Shown: piece by piece, positions 43,164-52,497 of the stretch
Layout: each line of letters starts with the position of its first letter
Numbering within the stretch: position 1 is the stretch's first letter
Origin: JARRKU01 sp963675565
GTDB taxonomy: Bacteria; Desulfobacterota; Desulfobacteria; Desulfobacterales; Desulfosarcinaceae
Direction of reading: 5' to 3'
NCBI GenBank assembly: GCA_963675565.2
Contig: CAXXYD010000002.1
Span: forward strand, 1,178,001 to 1,242,000
DNA: 64,000 nt
Notes under the pieces: generated by a model
What the model was told of the DNA's origin: nothing
The model's input: the letters and a program-made list of their open reading frames with translations, nothing else
The model's database searches: none
Position numbers and translations under genes: made by a program

Positions 43164-45176
43164 TTGAAAAAATGCACATTTGTCTATCTATTGATTATTC
43201 TTTTTTCGTCGTTGCCGGCCCTGGCGGCGTCCCTTACTGCGGACCTGGTCATGACGAAAAAGGGTAAAACGGAAACCGGAAAATTTTACTTACTGAATCA
43301 ACGCTACCGGATGGACCTGGTCGAAGAGGGAAAACCCATAGCCGTCATCGCAGACACGCAGAAAAACATCCACCGATTTTTAGACATGAAAGGAAAGGTT
43401 TTTTTCGACATTCCTTCGGATGATTTCAATATCCTTTCGAACGATCCTTTCAAAGCCTCGGAGTACATGATTTCTAAATACGACGCGAAAGTCCAAAGGA
43501 ACGGCAGCGAGAAGATTTCCGGATTCGTTTGCGAAAAACAGGATTTCTTTGCCAATGATGAACATTTTCTGACCAAATGGGTTTCAACGGAATTCGGTTT
43601 CCCCCTAAAACTGGTTACCTATTATGAAGGAAAAGAGTATTCTATTACGGAGCTGAAGGCCGTTCGAAATGTCAGGTTGGAGAAGGATCTGTTTGTTCCG
43701 CCGGTCGGATTCAAACAGGTAGAGGAACCCGGGGCGGAAGAGAAACGAAAACATGAAAGGCTAAAAAATGCGGAAGAGGCATTTCCGGGCTTGCGGAAAG
43801 TAGAAACCACGCAGGCTCCCTGTTATGTCAAAATTACAGATGGCGGTGAACTGCGCATTCAAACCGATACCCACCGAAAAGCGTATCTGGAAATTATTAA
43901 CCAAGTTCAAGGCGAATCCGAATTTGAAATTCTGCCTTATTTCAACGGAAAACCATCGGAAAATCGTTATGAGACAACATGGAAACTCAAAGGCATAGGG
44001 GATCGCGGAAATTTTGATTATAATGGCGATTTTGCACAAAAGGCAGAATCGTATTTAGTTGATGAGGTGCGGATCCGTGTGAACAAAGGGTTGGTTTATG
44101 CCATGCTGCGCCAGTTTGGCGAGGATCGCAAGGATAGCTATAATAGCGGTGGACAGACGGATCATGAAAGTGATCCCGAGAGGCCTTTGACCATACGTAT
44201 TACCGGCGATAACCCATTTGGTGACAAAACCACAGGAAAGATGTTGCTTGTATACGGAAAAGATCGCAAGTCAGAAAAAATTCCGTTCACCATAGCCACT
44301 GGCGAAACACAAAAATGGGAATATCCTGCCGACAACGGGATTAAAACGGTGATATTGATTATTTCCAAAGGTGAGGGCCGGGCCAAGATCAGCCTGATTC
44401 AGCCGCCAGATCCTGATAAAGTGGCGTCAAAGCAAGCAGCAGTCAAAACAACACCAAAGCCGGAACCCACACCCAAAGCCAAGGTCGTAAACGAATTTAC
44501 GGTCACCCATCCCACGGGTACGAGCAAGCTGCTGAAGCCGGAAAAAGATTTGCTGATCACCGTCACCGGCCTTTCCGATGGCGCCAGGGGGGATGTTGAG
44601 CTGTTCGCGGATCCCGAAAAAACCCGAAAGATCGATCACTTCGGATTTACACTGAAAAAAGGTCAGGAAAAATCGCGCTTTTCGTCCAGGGATGCCCATG
44701 CGGTTTGGGCCAGGGTTACGGTTTACAAGGGATCGTTTACGGTCAAGCTGGATCAATCCCCCGGTGTAAAAGCCACTATGAAGCCGAAGCCAAAGACAAC
44801 TTCGGCGGCGAAAACGAAAACGACGGTGAAACCAAAAAAAAGTTCAGCCCCGGTCGCCAAAGCAGTCAAACCCGCCACCGCCACAGATTCCATTATAGAC
44901 GGCGAGGTGCCCCTTTACAACGGCGCCCGGGTGTTGAAAAGCAGCTCCGCCGGGCCGTATACCAAGGCCCAACTGCAGGCGGAGGCCAGCCCCCAGGATA
45001 TCGTCGATTTTTATAAAGACGCCATGGCAGCCAAAGGATGGGTGCCGGGCATGGCCATGGTCCAGGGCAATAAAGGGGTACTTATGTTTAAACAATCCAA
45101 CCGGCAACTGGTGTTCAGTGTAAAGGGGCAGGGAAACTCATCCAAAATCGACGTGACCCTGATCAACCAACAGTGA
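43164..45176 (+). CDS. exported DUF4412-like protein with Lys/Pro/Thr linker
   Basis: A 670-residue product. The start is TTG 43164, because GGAGG at 43152-43156 lies seven bases upstream and the frame then opens directly with a signal peptide (KKCTFVYLLIILFSSLPALA). Residues about 23-195 are a DUF4412-like domain similar in plan to that of the VWA protein. A middle beta-rich region (about 210-420) and a second sandwich (about 445-545) follow, then a low-complexity Lys/Pro/Thr/Ala linker (about 548-580) of the type that crosses or contacts the cell wall, and a terminal domain (about 588-670, VPLYNGARVLKS, DIVDFYKDAMAAKGW) common in exported proteins. Function is unknown. Confidence 0.8.
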   Translation: MKKCTFVYLLIILFSSLPALAASLTADLVMTKKGKTETGKFYLLNQRYRMDLVEEGKPIAVIADTQKNIHRFLDMKGKVFFDIPSDDFNILSNDPFKASEYMISKYDAKVQRNGSEKISGFVCEKQDFFANDEHFLTKWVSTEFGFPLKLVTYYEGKEYSITELKAVRNVRLEKDLFVPPVGFKQVEEPGAEEKRKHERLKNAEEAFPGLRKVETTQAPCYVKITDGGELRIQTDTHRKAYLEIINQVQGESEFEILPYFNGKPSENRYETTWKLKGIGDRGNFDYNGDFAQKAESYLVDEVRIRVNKGLVYAMLRQFGEDRKDSYNSGGQTDHESDPERPLTIRITGDNPFGDKTTGKMLLVYGKDRKSEKIPFTIATGETQKWEYPADNGIKTVILIISKGEGRAKISLIQPPDPDKVASKQAAVKTTPKPEPTPKAKVVNEFTVTHPTGTSKLLKPEKDLLITVTGLSDGARGDVELFADPEKTRKIDHFGFTLKKGQEKSRFSSRDAHAVWARVTVYKGSFTVKLDQSPGVKATMKPKPKTTSAAKTKTTVKPKKSSAPVAKAVKPATATDSIIDGEVPLYNGARVLKSSSAGPYTKAQLQAEASPQDIVDFYKDAMAAKGWVPGMAMVQGNKGVLMFKQSNRQLVFSVKGQGNSSKIDVTLINQQ

Positions 45177-45295
45177 TGAACGCGTTCAAAGCTGTTCCAG
45201 GATAATCCCCACGAAACCCGAATGAGAGAATATGTTTGTTGGCGGCGCACCGCCGCGGTGGCCCTGATCAGCCATCATATACGGAGTTAAAACCG

Positions 45296-46747
45296 ATGCG
45301 TACGTTTCTTAAGGTCCTTCCTGTTTTTTGGTTGAGCATGCTCTGGGTTGCCTCAGGGGTAGATGCCCAGCAACAGATCAATCCGGCCGTAGAGTTTTTG
45401 AAGCAACTCAACTTGCCGTCAGCAACGGGGCAGGTATGGGAAGGAGAAATCACCTTTAAGCGAGAAGACAGCAAGAAAAAAGACGTGGACGAAGGTGGGC
45501 CGGGACACACGGACAGAGTGATCGACATCCATACGATCAATGCGAGTGCCACAGTCAGATTCTGCGGATGCGGCCGCTTCTATATATCGGATGTCAGCCG
45601 GAACTGGTCGGAAAAATGGGAACGTGGACACATTGATGTTTATGACGAGACCATGTGCCCAAATAAGGATGCCGACGGAAAATCCAAGCCTGTGCCGGTC
45701 TCGCCGGGAAATGAAGATTCAAACATGGAAAGAGGTAGCGCCAGACTTTATACGGTTAAGGACGATAAAGAAAAGGAGGCTTTAAAAAATGCTTACAAAA
45801 CGAAGCCCGATGGCGTTCTGGTCAGAATGGTGACCATACCCTACCAGGGTAAATATAGGCTTGATGCATTCGTAGAAGTATTTACCGATAAGACGGCAAA
45901 CGCAGAGTCCCTGAAGACCGAGGTGTGCAGTCAGAAACGAAAACACAGTAGAATATATAGAAAGACCGTTCCATTAACGCAAAAACCGCAGAAATCTGAA
46001 ACAGGCGGGGAGGATGATACCCTCATTCATTCTGAAAGCCACCCGATACCCGGACTGTTTGGATTCAGCGAAGATATCCTTCTGCCCGAGGGCCAGGAAA
46101 CGATCGAGGGCAAAAAGACCCTTGTCGACAAAAAAGAGCAGCGACCGGGCGACTGGAATCGCAAGACGGTGGTCACATGGAAATTGCGCATGAAGAATTA
46201 TTGCAATGATGTCTTCAATGCGTTGTACGAGGATCTTGCCGTGGCCGAGGCCTACAACGATCCCACCTTGCGCGACAGGGCCGCCTGGGATACAATCGCC
46301 TATAGACGTATGGTCGGCCAACAGGCGCGACAGACCCATCAAGGCTACAACCCCGATTCCTCAAGCAATACCAGCATTGAAATGTATGCCCATAAATGCG
46401 GCGAGAATGACAAAACAACCTGTTGTAAAGAGGCCGCCGAAAAAAAGGAAAAATGTTGTGTAGAGGGGGCCAAAGATGCAAAAGAATCCCTGCGGGAGCG
46501 TTGCCTCCCGGATGTGATTTTCGACGCCGTGTACGCTCACGAAAGAAGGCACGTCAGCCAATGCAAGATGGACCCGGACATGTTTCCACCGAACAATGTC
46601 GGCAAGCTCGGTGTGTACGAAACCGACGCCTACATGGCCGGCATCCGCAAATATATCTCATGGCTGGAGATAAACTGTCCGAAGGACCATCGCCTGGCCG
46701 AGGCCAAAGCCCGGCTGGCCACGTTGAAGGCCAACCGTACCCGGTGA
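45296..46747 (+). CDS. exported protein with HExxH motif, putative metallopeptidase
   Basis: A 483-residue product with a signal peptide (about residues 1-25, VFWLSMLWVASGVDA). I do not recognise a family for the whole protein. Near the carboxy end it has a Cys-rich stretch (GENDKTTCCKEAAEKKEKCC) and then HERRH at residues 415-419 (46538-46552), followed 23 residues later by E442 in VYETDAYMAGI. HExxH with a downstream glutamate in a helix is the zinc site of gluzincin peptidases. The frame is intact and has GGAG upstream. It is the fourth gene of the exported-protein cluster, 26 bases before a small Cys-rich exported protein. Confidence 0.72.
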   Translation: MRTFLKVLPVFWLSMLWVASGVDAQQQINPAVEFLKQLNLPSATGQVWEGEITFKREDSKKKDVDEGGPGHTDRVIDIHTINASATVRFCGCGRFYISDVSRNWSEKWERGHIDVYDETMCPNKDADGKSKPVPVSPGNEDSNMERGSARLYTVKDDKEKEALKNAYKTKPDGVLVRMVTIPYQGKYRLDAFVEVFTDKTANAESLKTEVCSQKRKHSRIYRKTVPLTQKPQKSETGGEDDTLIHSESHPIPGLFGFSEDILLPEGQETIEGKKTLVDKKEQRPGDWNRKTVVTWKLRMKNYCNDVFNALYEDLAVAEAYNDPTLRDRAAWDTIAYRRMVGQQARQTHQGYNPDSSSNTSIEMYAHKCGENDKTTCCKEAAEKKEKCCVEGAKDAKESLRERCLPDVIFDAVYAHERRHVSQCKMDPDMFPPNNVGKLGVYETDAYMAGIRKYISWLEINCPKDHRLAEAKARLATLKANRTR

Positions 46748-46773
46748 CCAATATAGAAAGCAGAGGAATCCGC

Positions 46774-47097
46774 ATGCATAAACGAATACTTGTATCCGCA
46801 ACCCTGCTTCTCTGGGTCTTGACGGCGGCCGCTGCCGCGATGGCCCAGGATAGCCAGGATGAAATTTTTAAAGCCTGCAAAGACCACCCCCGCGGCCCTT
46901 GGTGCTACCAGGAAACCGTGGAGCAGCGCAACCAGCCAGAGTTGTGCGAGAACATCCTCAAGTACTGGCCCAGGGCCGACGGGGTACACGGCTGGTGCTA
47001 CTTCCAGCTGGCTTTGAAAAATAAGGACTGCAGCCTGTGTGACCGCATCCGCAAGGCGGATATCAAACGGATGTGCCGTCTGGATGTCTGCAAATAA
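46774..47097 (+). CDS. small exported cysteine-rich protein, 107 aa
   Basis: The protein has a signal peptide (about residues 1-24, ending AAAAAMA) and a mature part with eight cysteines spaced for disulfides (FKACKDHPRGPWC, PELCENIL, HGWCYFQLALKNKDCSLCD, MCRLDVC). Family unknown. The start has AGAGGA upstream and is 26 bases from the preceding putative metallopeptidase gene, so they are probably co-transcribed; it could be its inhibitor, chaperone or substrate, but the sequence does not tell. Confidence 0.72.
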   Translation: MHKRILVSATLLLWVLTAAAAAMAQDSQDEIFKACKDHPRGPWCYQETVEQRNQPELCENILKYWPRADGVHGWCYFQLALKNKDCSLCDRIRKADIKRMCRLDVCK

Positions 47098-47790
47098 TCC
47101 TGTCGGCCGAGACTCCAGGTTCCGATTCAACAAATCCTTCGAAGGGACGACCACCGTCTTGCCTACAGCAACATACTCTACTGAAATAATTTCGTGAAAA
47201 TGGACAGTTACCAGCCGAAATCAATTTTTCTTTTCAGCATCTGCAAAACAAATAGATGATTTCAATGTCATCTAACTGCGATATCGATAATAAATATTGG
47301 ACATGCCCCCAAATTCCAACGTATTTTCCAATTTTCTTATTCAGGCTCCTATGGTGTTTTTCATGAAATATGATTCTGGCTTTACCTGAGGTTTTATCCA
47401 TCTAACCGGGTTTTGTTAGACGAAACCGTGTGCCAACATCACATCCAATCTGACATTACCGGATCGTCACTGGGCCATTCTAATAGCGTTGAAAATGCGA
47501 TAGCCCGACAGAACTCTTCCGGGTCATTACCAATTTAAAAACATAAACCATTTCGCGCCTGCACTGGAGCAGTGTGGCCAAGCGTGTTTGCATGACCAAT
47601 GACTTGCAGGAAAAACAGGTTGAAAAGTGCTAATCCCCTACGAACCGCAATTTGCCGGCGCGTTTGGGGCAGCGCTTTTACTGCGAGAATCTTTTGAGCA
47701 GAACCGGGCAGCGAGGCCTGCCTGAAAATAATCGGAACATAGATGTGGAACAATCACGAACATTTTTCGCATGAAAAAGGGGGGCATTAA
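47098..47790. other. 693-base intergenic region before pstS
   Basis: No gene is called. A Pho-box-like repeat is listed at 47265-47282. A 15-codon frame at 47743-47790, beginning MWNNHEHFSHEK, ends exactly where the pstS ATG begins, but its ribosome site is weak and I do not call it. Confidence 0.45.
47265..47282 (+). promoter_or_regulatory. Pho-box-like direct repeat
   Basis: ATGTCAT-CTAA-CTGCGAT matches the PhoB half-site CTGTCAT at six and five of seven positions with the proper four-base spacer. It is about 510 bases upstream of pstS, which is far, so confidence is low. Confidence 0.3.
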
Positions 47791-48621
47791 ATGTTAACAC
47801 ATGGCTTTAGGATCGGAATCGTTCTGGTGATTTCTCTATTCGTGAGCAAACCCTGTCTGGGCGGGGCGATAGATGTTTTTGACGGGCAAAAAGGAACTAT
47901 TAAGATCGCTGGGGGCACGGCGCATATCCCCGTGATGAAGGAAGCCGCCAAACGGATCATGACGCGCAACAAGGATATCGTGATCACCGTGGCCGGTGGA
48001 GGTTCCGGTGTGGGGATCAAGCAGGTGGGTGAAGGACTCGTGGACATCGGTAATTCAGGCCGCAAGGCCAAGCCGGAAGAGGTTGAAAAGTACGGTCTTA
48101 AAATGTTCAAGTGGGCTGTCGATGGTGTGGGCGTGGTGGTCAACCCGGCCAATCCCGTAAAATCTCTGACCAAAGATCAGTTGAAGCGGATTTACGCGGG
48201 TGAAATTGACAACTGGTCAAAGATCGGCGGCGTTGATCACGGCATTACCATCTACACCCGGGATGAAGCCAGTGGTACCCGCGCTGTTTTCTGGGGAAGG
48301 GCCCTGGGTAAAGGCGAAATAACGACAAGCGCGCTTTTTGTCCCTTCCAACGGAGCGATGAAGACAGCCGTGGCCAACGATCCCCATGCCATCGGCTATG
48401 TTTCCGTTGGCCATATCGATGAGACGGTAGCTCCCGTGGCTCTGGACGGGGTTACCCCGACGCTGGACACCGTCAAAAGCGGCCAATATTCAATTTCCCG
48501 AGGATTGTACAGCAACACCAAAGGCGACCCAACCGGCTTGACGAAGCTGTTCATCGAGTATCTTCTGTCAACTGAAGGACAGCAAATTGCTGCGGAAAAG
48601 GGATTTATCCCGGTAAAATGA
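47791..48621 (+). CDS. pstS: phosphate ABC transporter substrate-binding protein
   Basis: PstS binds phosphate in the periplasm and delivers it to PstCA. The 276-residue product has a signal peptide (about residues 1-25) and the binding-site motifs IKIAGGTAHIPVM, GGGSGVGIKQVGEG, VDIGNSGR and TRDEASGTRAVF. ATG 47791 follows AAGGGGGG. Its stop overlaps the pstC start (ATGA). It is shorter than enterobacterial PstS (about 345 residues) and resembles the compact form of Desulfobacterota and Gram-positives. Confidence 0.93.
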   Translation: MLTHGFRIGIVLVISLFVSKPCLGGAIDVFDGQKGTIKIAGGTAHIPVMKEAAKRIMTRNKDIVITVAGGGSGVGIKQVGEGLVDIGNSGRKAKPEEVEKYGLKMFKWAVDGVGVVVNPANPVKSLTKDQLKRIYAGEIDNWSKIGGVDHGITIYTRDEASGTRAVFWGRALGKGEITTSALFVPSNGAMKTAVANDPHAIGYVSVGHIDETVAPVALDGVTPTLDTVKSGQYSISRGLYSNTKGDPTGLTKLFIEYLLSTEGQQIAAEKGFIPVK

Positions 48622-49475
48622 GACCGTCTAAAGAACTCCTCGCTAAAAGCGTATTTCTGTGCTGCGCCATTGCCAGTGCGGCCATTATCCTGGCAATACT
48701 GGGATTTATGGTCGCACTGGGTATACCGCTCTTCAGGGAAAGCACATTCTCCGCTATCTGGTCCGGACCATGGGCGCCTCATCGGGGGGCTTACGGGATA
48801 TGGGCCATGATCTCCGGAACATTTTGGATCGCCTTTTTAGCGGCGATGATTTGTCTTCCCCTATCTCTTGGCATGTCTTTTGTGATCTCAAGTTTAGCCG
48901 GAAGACGTGTTCGCAAGCTGTTGGGGGCATTGGTCCGCTTCATGACCGGCATCCCTACGGTAATCTATGGTTTTATCGGTATCTTCCTCCTGGTCCCATT
49001 GATACGCGAAGGCCTCGGTGGACCGGGAATTTGCGTGCTCACCGCAAGCATCATGCTGGCCATTCTGATCAGCCCCACCATGATTCTCTTTTTTACAGAC
49101 AGCCTGCTGGCCGTAAATGCGGCCTATGTCCAGGCCGCCAAGGCGTTAGGTGCCAATCGTGTTCAACGATTGTTATATGTCATGGTGCCCAGGGCGTTGG
49201 GAGGCATGGCGTCTGGATTTATCCTCGCTTTGGGCCGGGCCCTGGGTGATACGCTTATCGCGCTGATGCTGGCCGGAAATGCCATCCGCCCACCCCAAGG
49301 ATTTTTGGAACCGGCAAGAACCCTGACCGCCCATATTGCACTGGTCAAAGCCGCCGATTTTGACAGTATGGAGTTTCGTTCCATCTTTGCCTGCGGCATC
49401 GCCCTCTATCTGTTCACTATCCTGGCAACCATTGCGGTGCGGATGATGGCGCGGGAAAGGGTTGCGGTCTCATGA
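48618..49475 (+). CDS. pstC: phosphate ABC transporter permease
   Basis: PstC is one of two inner-membrane permeases of the phosphate importer. The 285-residue protein has six membrane helices and the family motifs LVRFMTGIPTVIYGFIGIFL and the EAA loop around AAKALGANRVQRLLYVMVPR. It overlaps pstS and pstA by four bases at each end, indicating tight translational coupling. Confidence 0.93.
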   Translation: MRPSKELLAKSVFLCCAIASAAIILAILGFMVALGIPLFRESTFSAIWSGPWAPHRGAYGIWAMISGTFWIAFLAAMICLPLSLGMSFVISSLAGRRVRKLLGALVRFMTGIPTVIYGFIGIFLLVPLIREGLGGPGICVLTASIMLAILISPTMILFFTDSLLAVNAAYVQAAKALGANRVQRLLYVMVPRALGGMASGFILALGRALGDTLIALMLAGNAIRPPQGFLEPARTLTAHIALVKAADFDSMEFRSIFACGIALYLFTILATIAVRMMARERVAVS

Positions 49476-50356
49476 TGCGCGTGTTTATGGAGAAAATGGT
49501 TGAATACCTGTCATGGGCATTGGCGCTCCTGCTTTGTCTCAGTGTATCGGTTTTTTTGTCGTATTTGCTGATAAAAGGGCTACCGAGTCTGGGAAGCGAA
49601 TTGGTTTTTGGCAAGGCGGACCCGCTCAGCGCCTTACTGGGTCGCGAGCGTGTCTTTGACGGTATCTTTCCGGCAATCATCGGAACACTTTGCCTTGTGG
49701 TTTTGTCCACCCTTATGGCCTTGCCGCTGGGAATATGTTCCGGCGTATATTTGTCGGAATATGCAACGCCGATAATGAAAAAAGTAGTGGGCGGCCTGTT
49801 CGACGTGTTGGCCGGGATACCATCCATCGTTGTTGGTCTTTATGGTTTCAGTGTTGCCATTTTCCTGCATCACCATTTTTCCGACCGATTGGGCCCCTGT
49901 TTGTTGATCAGTGCGATATCACTGGGTGTACTCGTACTTCCCTATATTGTTCGCAGTACCCAGACTTCCCTGGAAGAATTGCCGGCACATATCCGTCACA
50001 CCGCCACGGCACTGGGTGCTACCCGGCTGCAAAATATCGCCTATGTGCTGATCCCCAACGCCCTTTCAGGTATCAGTTCGGGTGTGATCTTGGCCATTGG
50101 CCGATGTGCCGAAGACACGGCAGTGATCCTGTTGACCGGGGTGGTGGCCACAGCCGGCGTGCCGTCTTCTCTGCTCTCACAATATGAAGCTTTACCTTTT
50201 TATATTTTTTACATATCCAGCCAATACACGAGTCCGGCGGAGCTCTCTAATGGATATGGTGCTTGTCTGGTGCTATTGGGAATCTGTTCCGTGTTGTTCA
50301 TGGTCGCCCATGGTATGCAAAAGCGGTTGTTCCATTGGGCACTCTACCGACCATAG
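49472..50356 (+). CDS. pstA: phosphate ABC transporter permease
   Basis: PstA pairs with PstC in the membrane. The 294-residue protein has six membrane helices, LFDVLAGIPSIVVGLYGFSV and the EAA loop TATALGATRLQNIAYVLIPN, followed by GRCAEDTAVILLTG. Either of two consecutive ATG codons (49472 or 49475) may be the start. pstB begins 33 bases later. Confidence 0.93.
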   Translation: MMRVFMEKMVEYLSWALALLLCLSVSVFLSYLLIKGLPSLGSELVFGKADPLSALLGRERVFDGIFPAIIGTLCLVVLSTLMALPLGICSGVYLSEYATPIMKKVVGGLFDVLAGIPSIVVGLYGFSVAIFLHHHFSDRLGPCLLISAISLGVLVLPYIVRSTQTSLEELPAHIRHTATALGATRLQNIAYVLIPNALSGISSGVILAIGRCAEDTAVILLTGVVATAGVPSSLLSQYEALPFYIFYISSQYTSPAELSNGYGACLVLLGICSVLFMVAHGMQKRLFHWALYRP

Positions 50357-50389
50357 AAATGTCGAATAAATTGATAGGGAATAGACAAG

Positions 50390-51112
50390 GTGCCAACGGA
50401 AAAGAAAGAAAAAATCATCCTTGACAGCGTCGATTTTTTCTACGGCACAAGACAGGTGCTTTGTGACATCAGCGCAACATTCTACAGCCATACGCTGACG
50501 GCGATTACAGGACCTTCCGGCCAGGGAAAATCGACCTTGCTGGGCCTTCTCAACTGTATGTGGAAGGAGATTCCCGATACTCGTTGTTCCGGCGACATCC
50601 AAATTTTTCTGGGAGGGCAATGGATTTCACCTTTTAGAAAAGACATTTCCCTTTCGCATTTGCGCCGAAAGGTCGCTATGATCTTTCAGGAACCGAATCC
50701 TTTGCCCATGAGTATTGGCAAAAACATGGCGTTTCCACTGAAGCTTGCCGGCGTTCGTGATAAGTATCTCATTGAGGAGAAAGTTCGCAGGGCGCTTGAG
50801 CAGGCCTTTTTGTGGAAAGAAGTGAAAGACCGTTTGGAGGAAAGCGCATTGAATCTCTCCGGGGGGCAAAAACAACGGCTCTGCATCGCCCGGGCACTGA
50901 TTTTGGAGCCTGAAATTCTATTGTGTGATGAACCGACAAGCTCCCTGGATTCGAAAGCCGCCGGGATCATCGAGGAACTATTGGTCAGCCTCAAAGAAAA
51001 TTGCACCCTTCTCGTGGTCTCGCATTACCTGGATCAAGTGCGAAGAATCGGAGATCTGGTCATGACCCTTGAAAATGAAGGTTTGACCAATTTTAAAGAA
51101 GGGCTATCCTGA
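50390..51112 (+). CDS. pstB: phosphate ABC transporter ATP-binding protein
   Basis: A 240-residue ATPase that would energise phosphate uptake. Walker A is GPSGQGKST, the signature is LSGGQKQRL, Walker B is ILLCDEPTSSLD and the switch histidine is in VVSHYLDQ. The PstB-specific segment after the Q-loop, FQEPNPLPMSI, supports the assignment; the sequence is otherwise more divergent than typical PstB. GTG 50390 is the start. No phoU follows, although this is its usual place. Confidence 0.88.
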   Translation: MPTEKKEKIILDSVDFFYGTRQVLCDISATFYSHTLTAITGPSGQGKSTLLGLLNCMWKEIPDTRCSGDIQIFLGGQWISPFRKDISLSHLRRKVAMIFQEPNPLPMSIGKNMAFPLKLAGVRDKYLIEEKVRRALEQAFLWKEVKDRLEESALNLSGGQKQRLCIARALILEPEILLCDEPTSSLDSKAAGIIEELLVSLKENCTLLVVSHYLDQVRRIGDLVMTLENEGLTNFKEGLS

Positions 51113-51127
51113 TCTACGATCATCAAT

Positions 51128-51373
51128 ATGACGACGGACACCCGTCCTCCAAAAGCGCTGCTTCGCAAACTGCCGGAGGATGTTCTTATTAAAGAGTCCC
51201 AAGATCGAGATCGATTTCAAACGATATATTTCCTCAGTACATATGCAGCCAAGAATCATGCACGGGAATATAAGGACATGGCAAGTGTATTCAACAAAAC
51301 GTTCGATACGGCCTCTTTAATAAAATTTATTAATAATTCAATTTGTTATACGCCGATTGGCCACGGGTGTTAA
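51128..51373 (+). CDS. hypothetical protein, 81 aa
   Basis: A small charged protein with no recognised family, 15 bases after pstB in the same direction. It starts MTTDTRPPKALLRKLPEDVL and ends in a less polar part (FINNSICYTPIGHGC). There is no clear ribosome binding site, so it may be a chance frame. Confidence 0.35.
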   Translation: MTTDTRPPKALLRKLPEDVLIKESQDRDRFQTIYFLSTYAAKNHAREYKDMASVFNKTFDTASLIKFINNSICYTPIGHGC

Positions 51374-51487
51374 TAGGGATTATTACAATAAATAACTTAT
51401 ATTAACATAAAATTACAGACAATCTTTCATAAATGCGATAAGTGAATGCGAGGTGGCATATGTAATTGATCAAAAGGAGCAAATCGA

Positions 51488-52387
51488 ATGCTTTTCGAGG
51501 TTTCGGGCATTGAGGTTAACCCAATCATCCCATTCTGTGTGGCTTTTGTGGTTTCGTTTTTCACATCTATGGGAGGCGTATCCGGGGCATTTTTGCTGTT
51601 GCCTTTTCAAGTAAGTGTTTTAGGATATACAGCACCTTCCGTTAGCGGTACAAATCAAGTTTTCAATATCGTAGCGATACCAAGCGGAGTTTACCGGTAC
51701 ATTCGCGAGGGCCGGATGCTGTGGCCTTTGACATGGGCGGTGATTATCGGGACTTTGCCAGGCGTATTTATTGGCGCGTGGGTCCGCATCAGGTTTTTGC
51801 CGGATCCAGGACATTTTAAATTATTTGCCGGAGTGGTGCTTCTCTATATTGGGTTACGGTTGCTTTTGGATGTGATTAAAAATAAAGGCCACAAAAAGAA
51901 AACAGAGGTGAACCAAAATTCACCAAACCAGCACACCGTGACCCTTGTTAGATCTTCAATTAGAAAGGTTGAATTCGATTATGACCACGAAACACTCAGC
52001 TTTTCCCCTTTAATGGTTTATTTGTTATGTTTTTTAGTGGGCATAGTTGGCGGAATATATGGTATCGGCGGCGGGGCAATCGTAGCCCCGTTTTTTGTAT
52101 CCATCATTGGCCTTCCCGTTTATACGGTTGCCGGCGCTGCATTGATGGGCACATTCATAACGTCCTTTGCCGGAGTGGCCATTTATCAGTGCTTTGCTCT
52201 GATTTATACAGACGTCACAGTAGCCCCGGATTGGGCACTGGGGGCCTTGTTCGGCATCGGTGGTTTTTTTGGGATGTATTTAGGGGCTCGAACTCAGAAG
52301 TTCATACCGGCAAGAATTATTAAAGGGATACTGTGTTTCTGTGTATTATTTGTATCCGTAAATTACATTGTTGGATTTGGAGCGTGA
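51488..52387 (+). CDS. sulfite exporter TauE/SafE family membrane protein
   Basis: A 299-residue protein with about eight membrane helices and two related halves, as in the TauE/SafE (DUF81) family of anion exporters. Helix-1 motif SMGGVSGAFLLLPF and helix-5 motif GIYGIGGGAIVAPFFVSI are the paired signatures. The middle cytoplasmic loop (about residues 130-170) is long and charged. Substrates in the family include sulfite and sulfoacetate, which would fit a sulfur-metabolising organism, but specificity is not visible. AAGGAG precedes ATG 51488. Confidence 0.9.
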   Translation: MLFEVSGIEVNPIIPFCVAFVVSFFTSMGGVSGAFLLLPFQVSVLGYTAPSVSGTNQVFNIVAIPSGVYRYIREGRMLWPLTWAVIIGTLPGVFIGAWVRIRFLPDPGHFKLFAGVVLLYIGLRLLLDVIKNKGHKKKTEVNQNSPNQHTVTLVRSSIRKVEFDYDHETLSFSPLMVYLLCFLVGIVGGIYGIGGGAIVAPFFVSIIGLPVYTVAGAALMGTFITSFAGVAIYQCFALIYTDVTVAPDWALGALFGIGGFFGMYLGARTQKFIPARIIKGILCFCVLFVSVNYIVGFGA

Positions 52388-52497
52388 ATATAATCCCAAC
52401 TTGCCCCAAACGACTGGTACTGGTATGGTATCATTGCTTTTCCGCAAATTTACCTGATCACTTTGTTTCTACCATTTATTGAGACCAAACATTGTGA

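Noticed and set aside
47570..47600. Possible sigma-54 promoter upstream of pstS (TGGCC...TTTGCA)
   Set aside because: GG and GC are separated by 12 rather than 10 bases, which is not tolerated by sigma-54 polymerase.
47535..47753. 72-codon minus-strand frame upstream of pstS
   Set aside because: No ribosome site or family; considered as a decayed transposase but nothing supports it.
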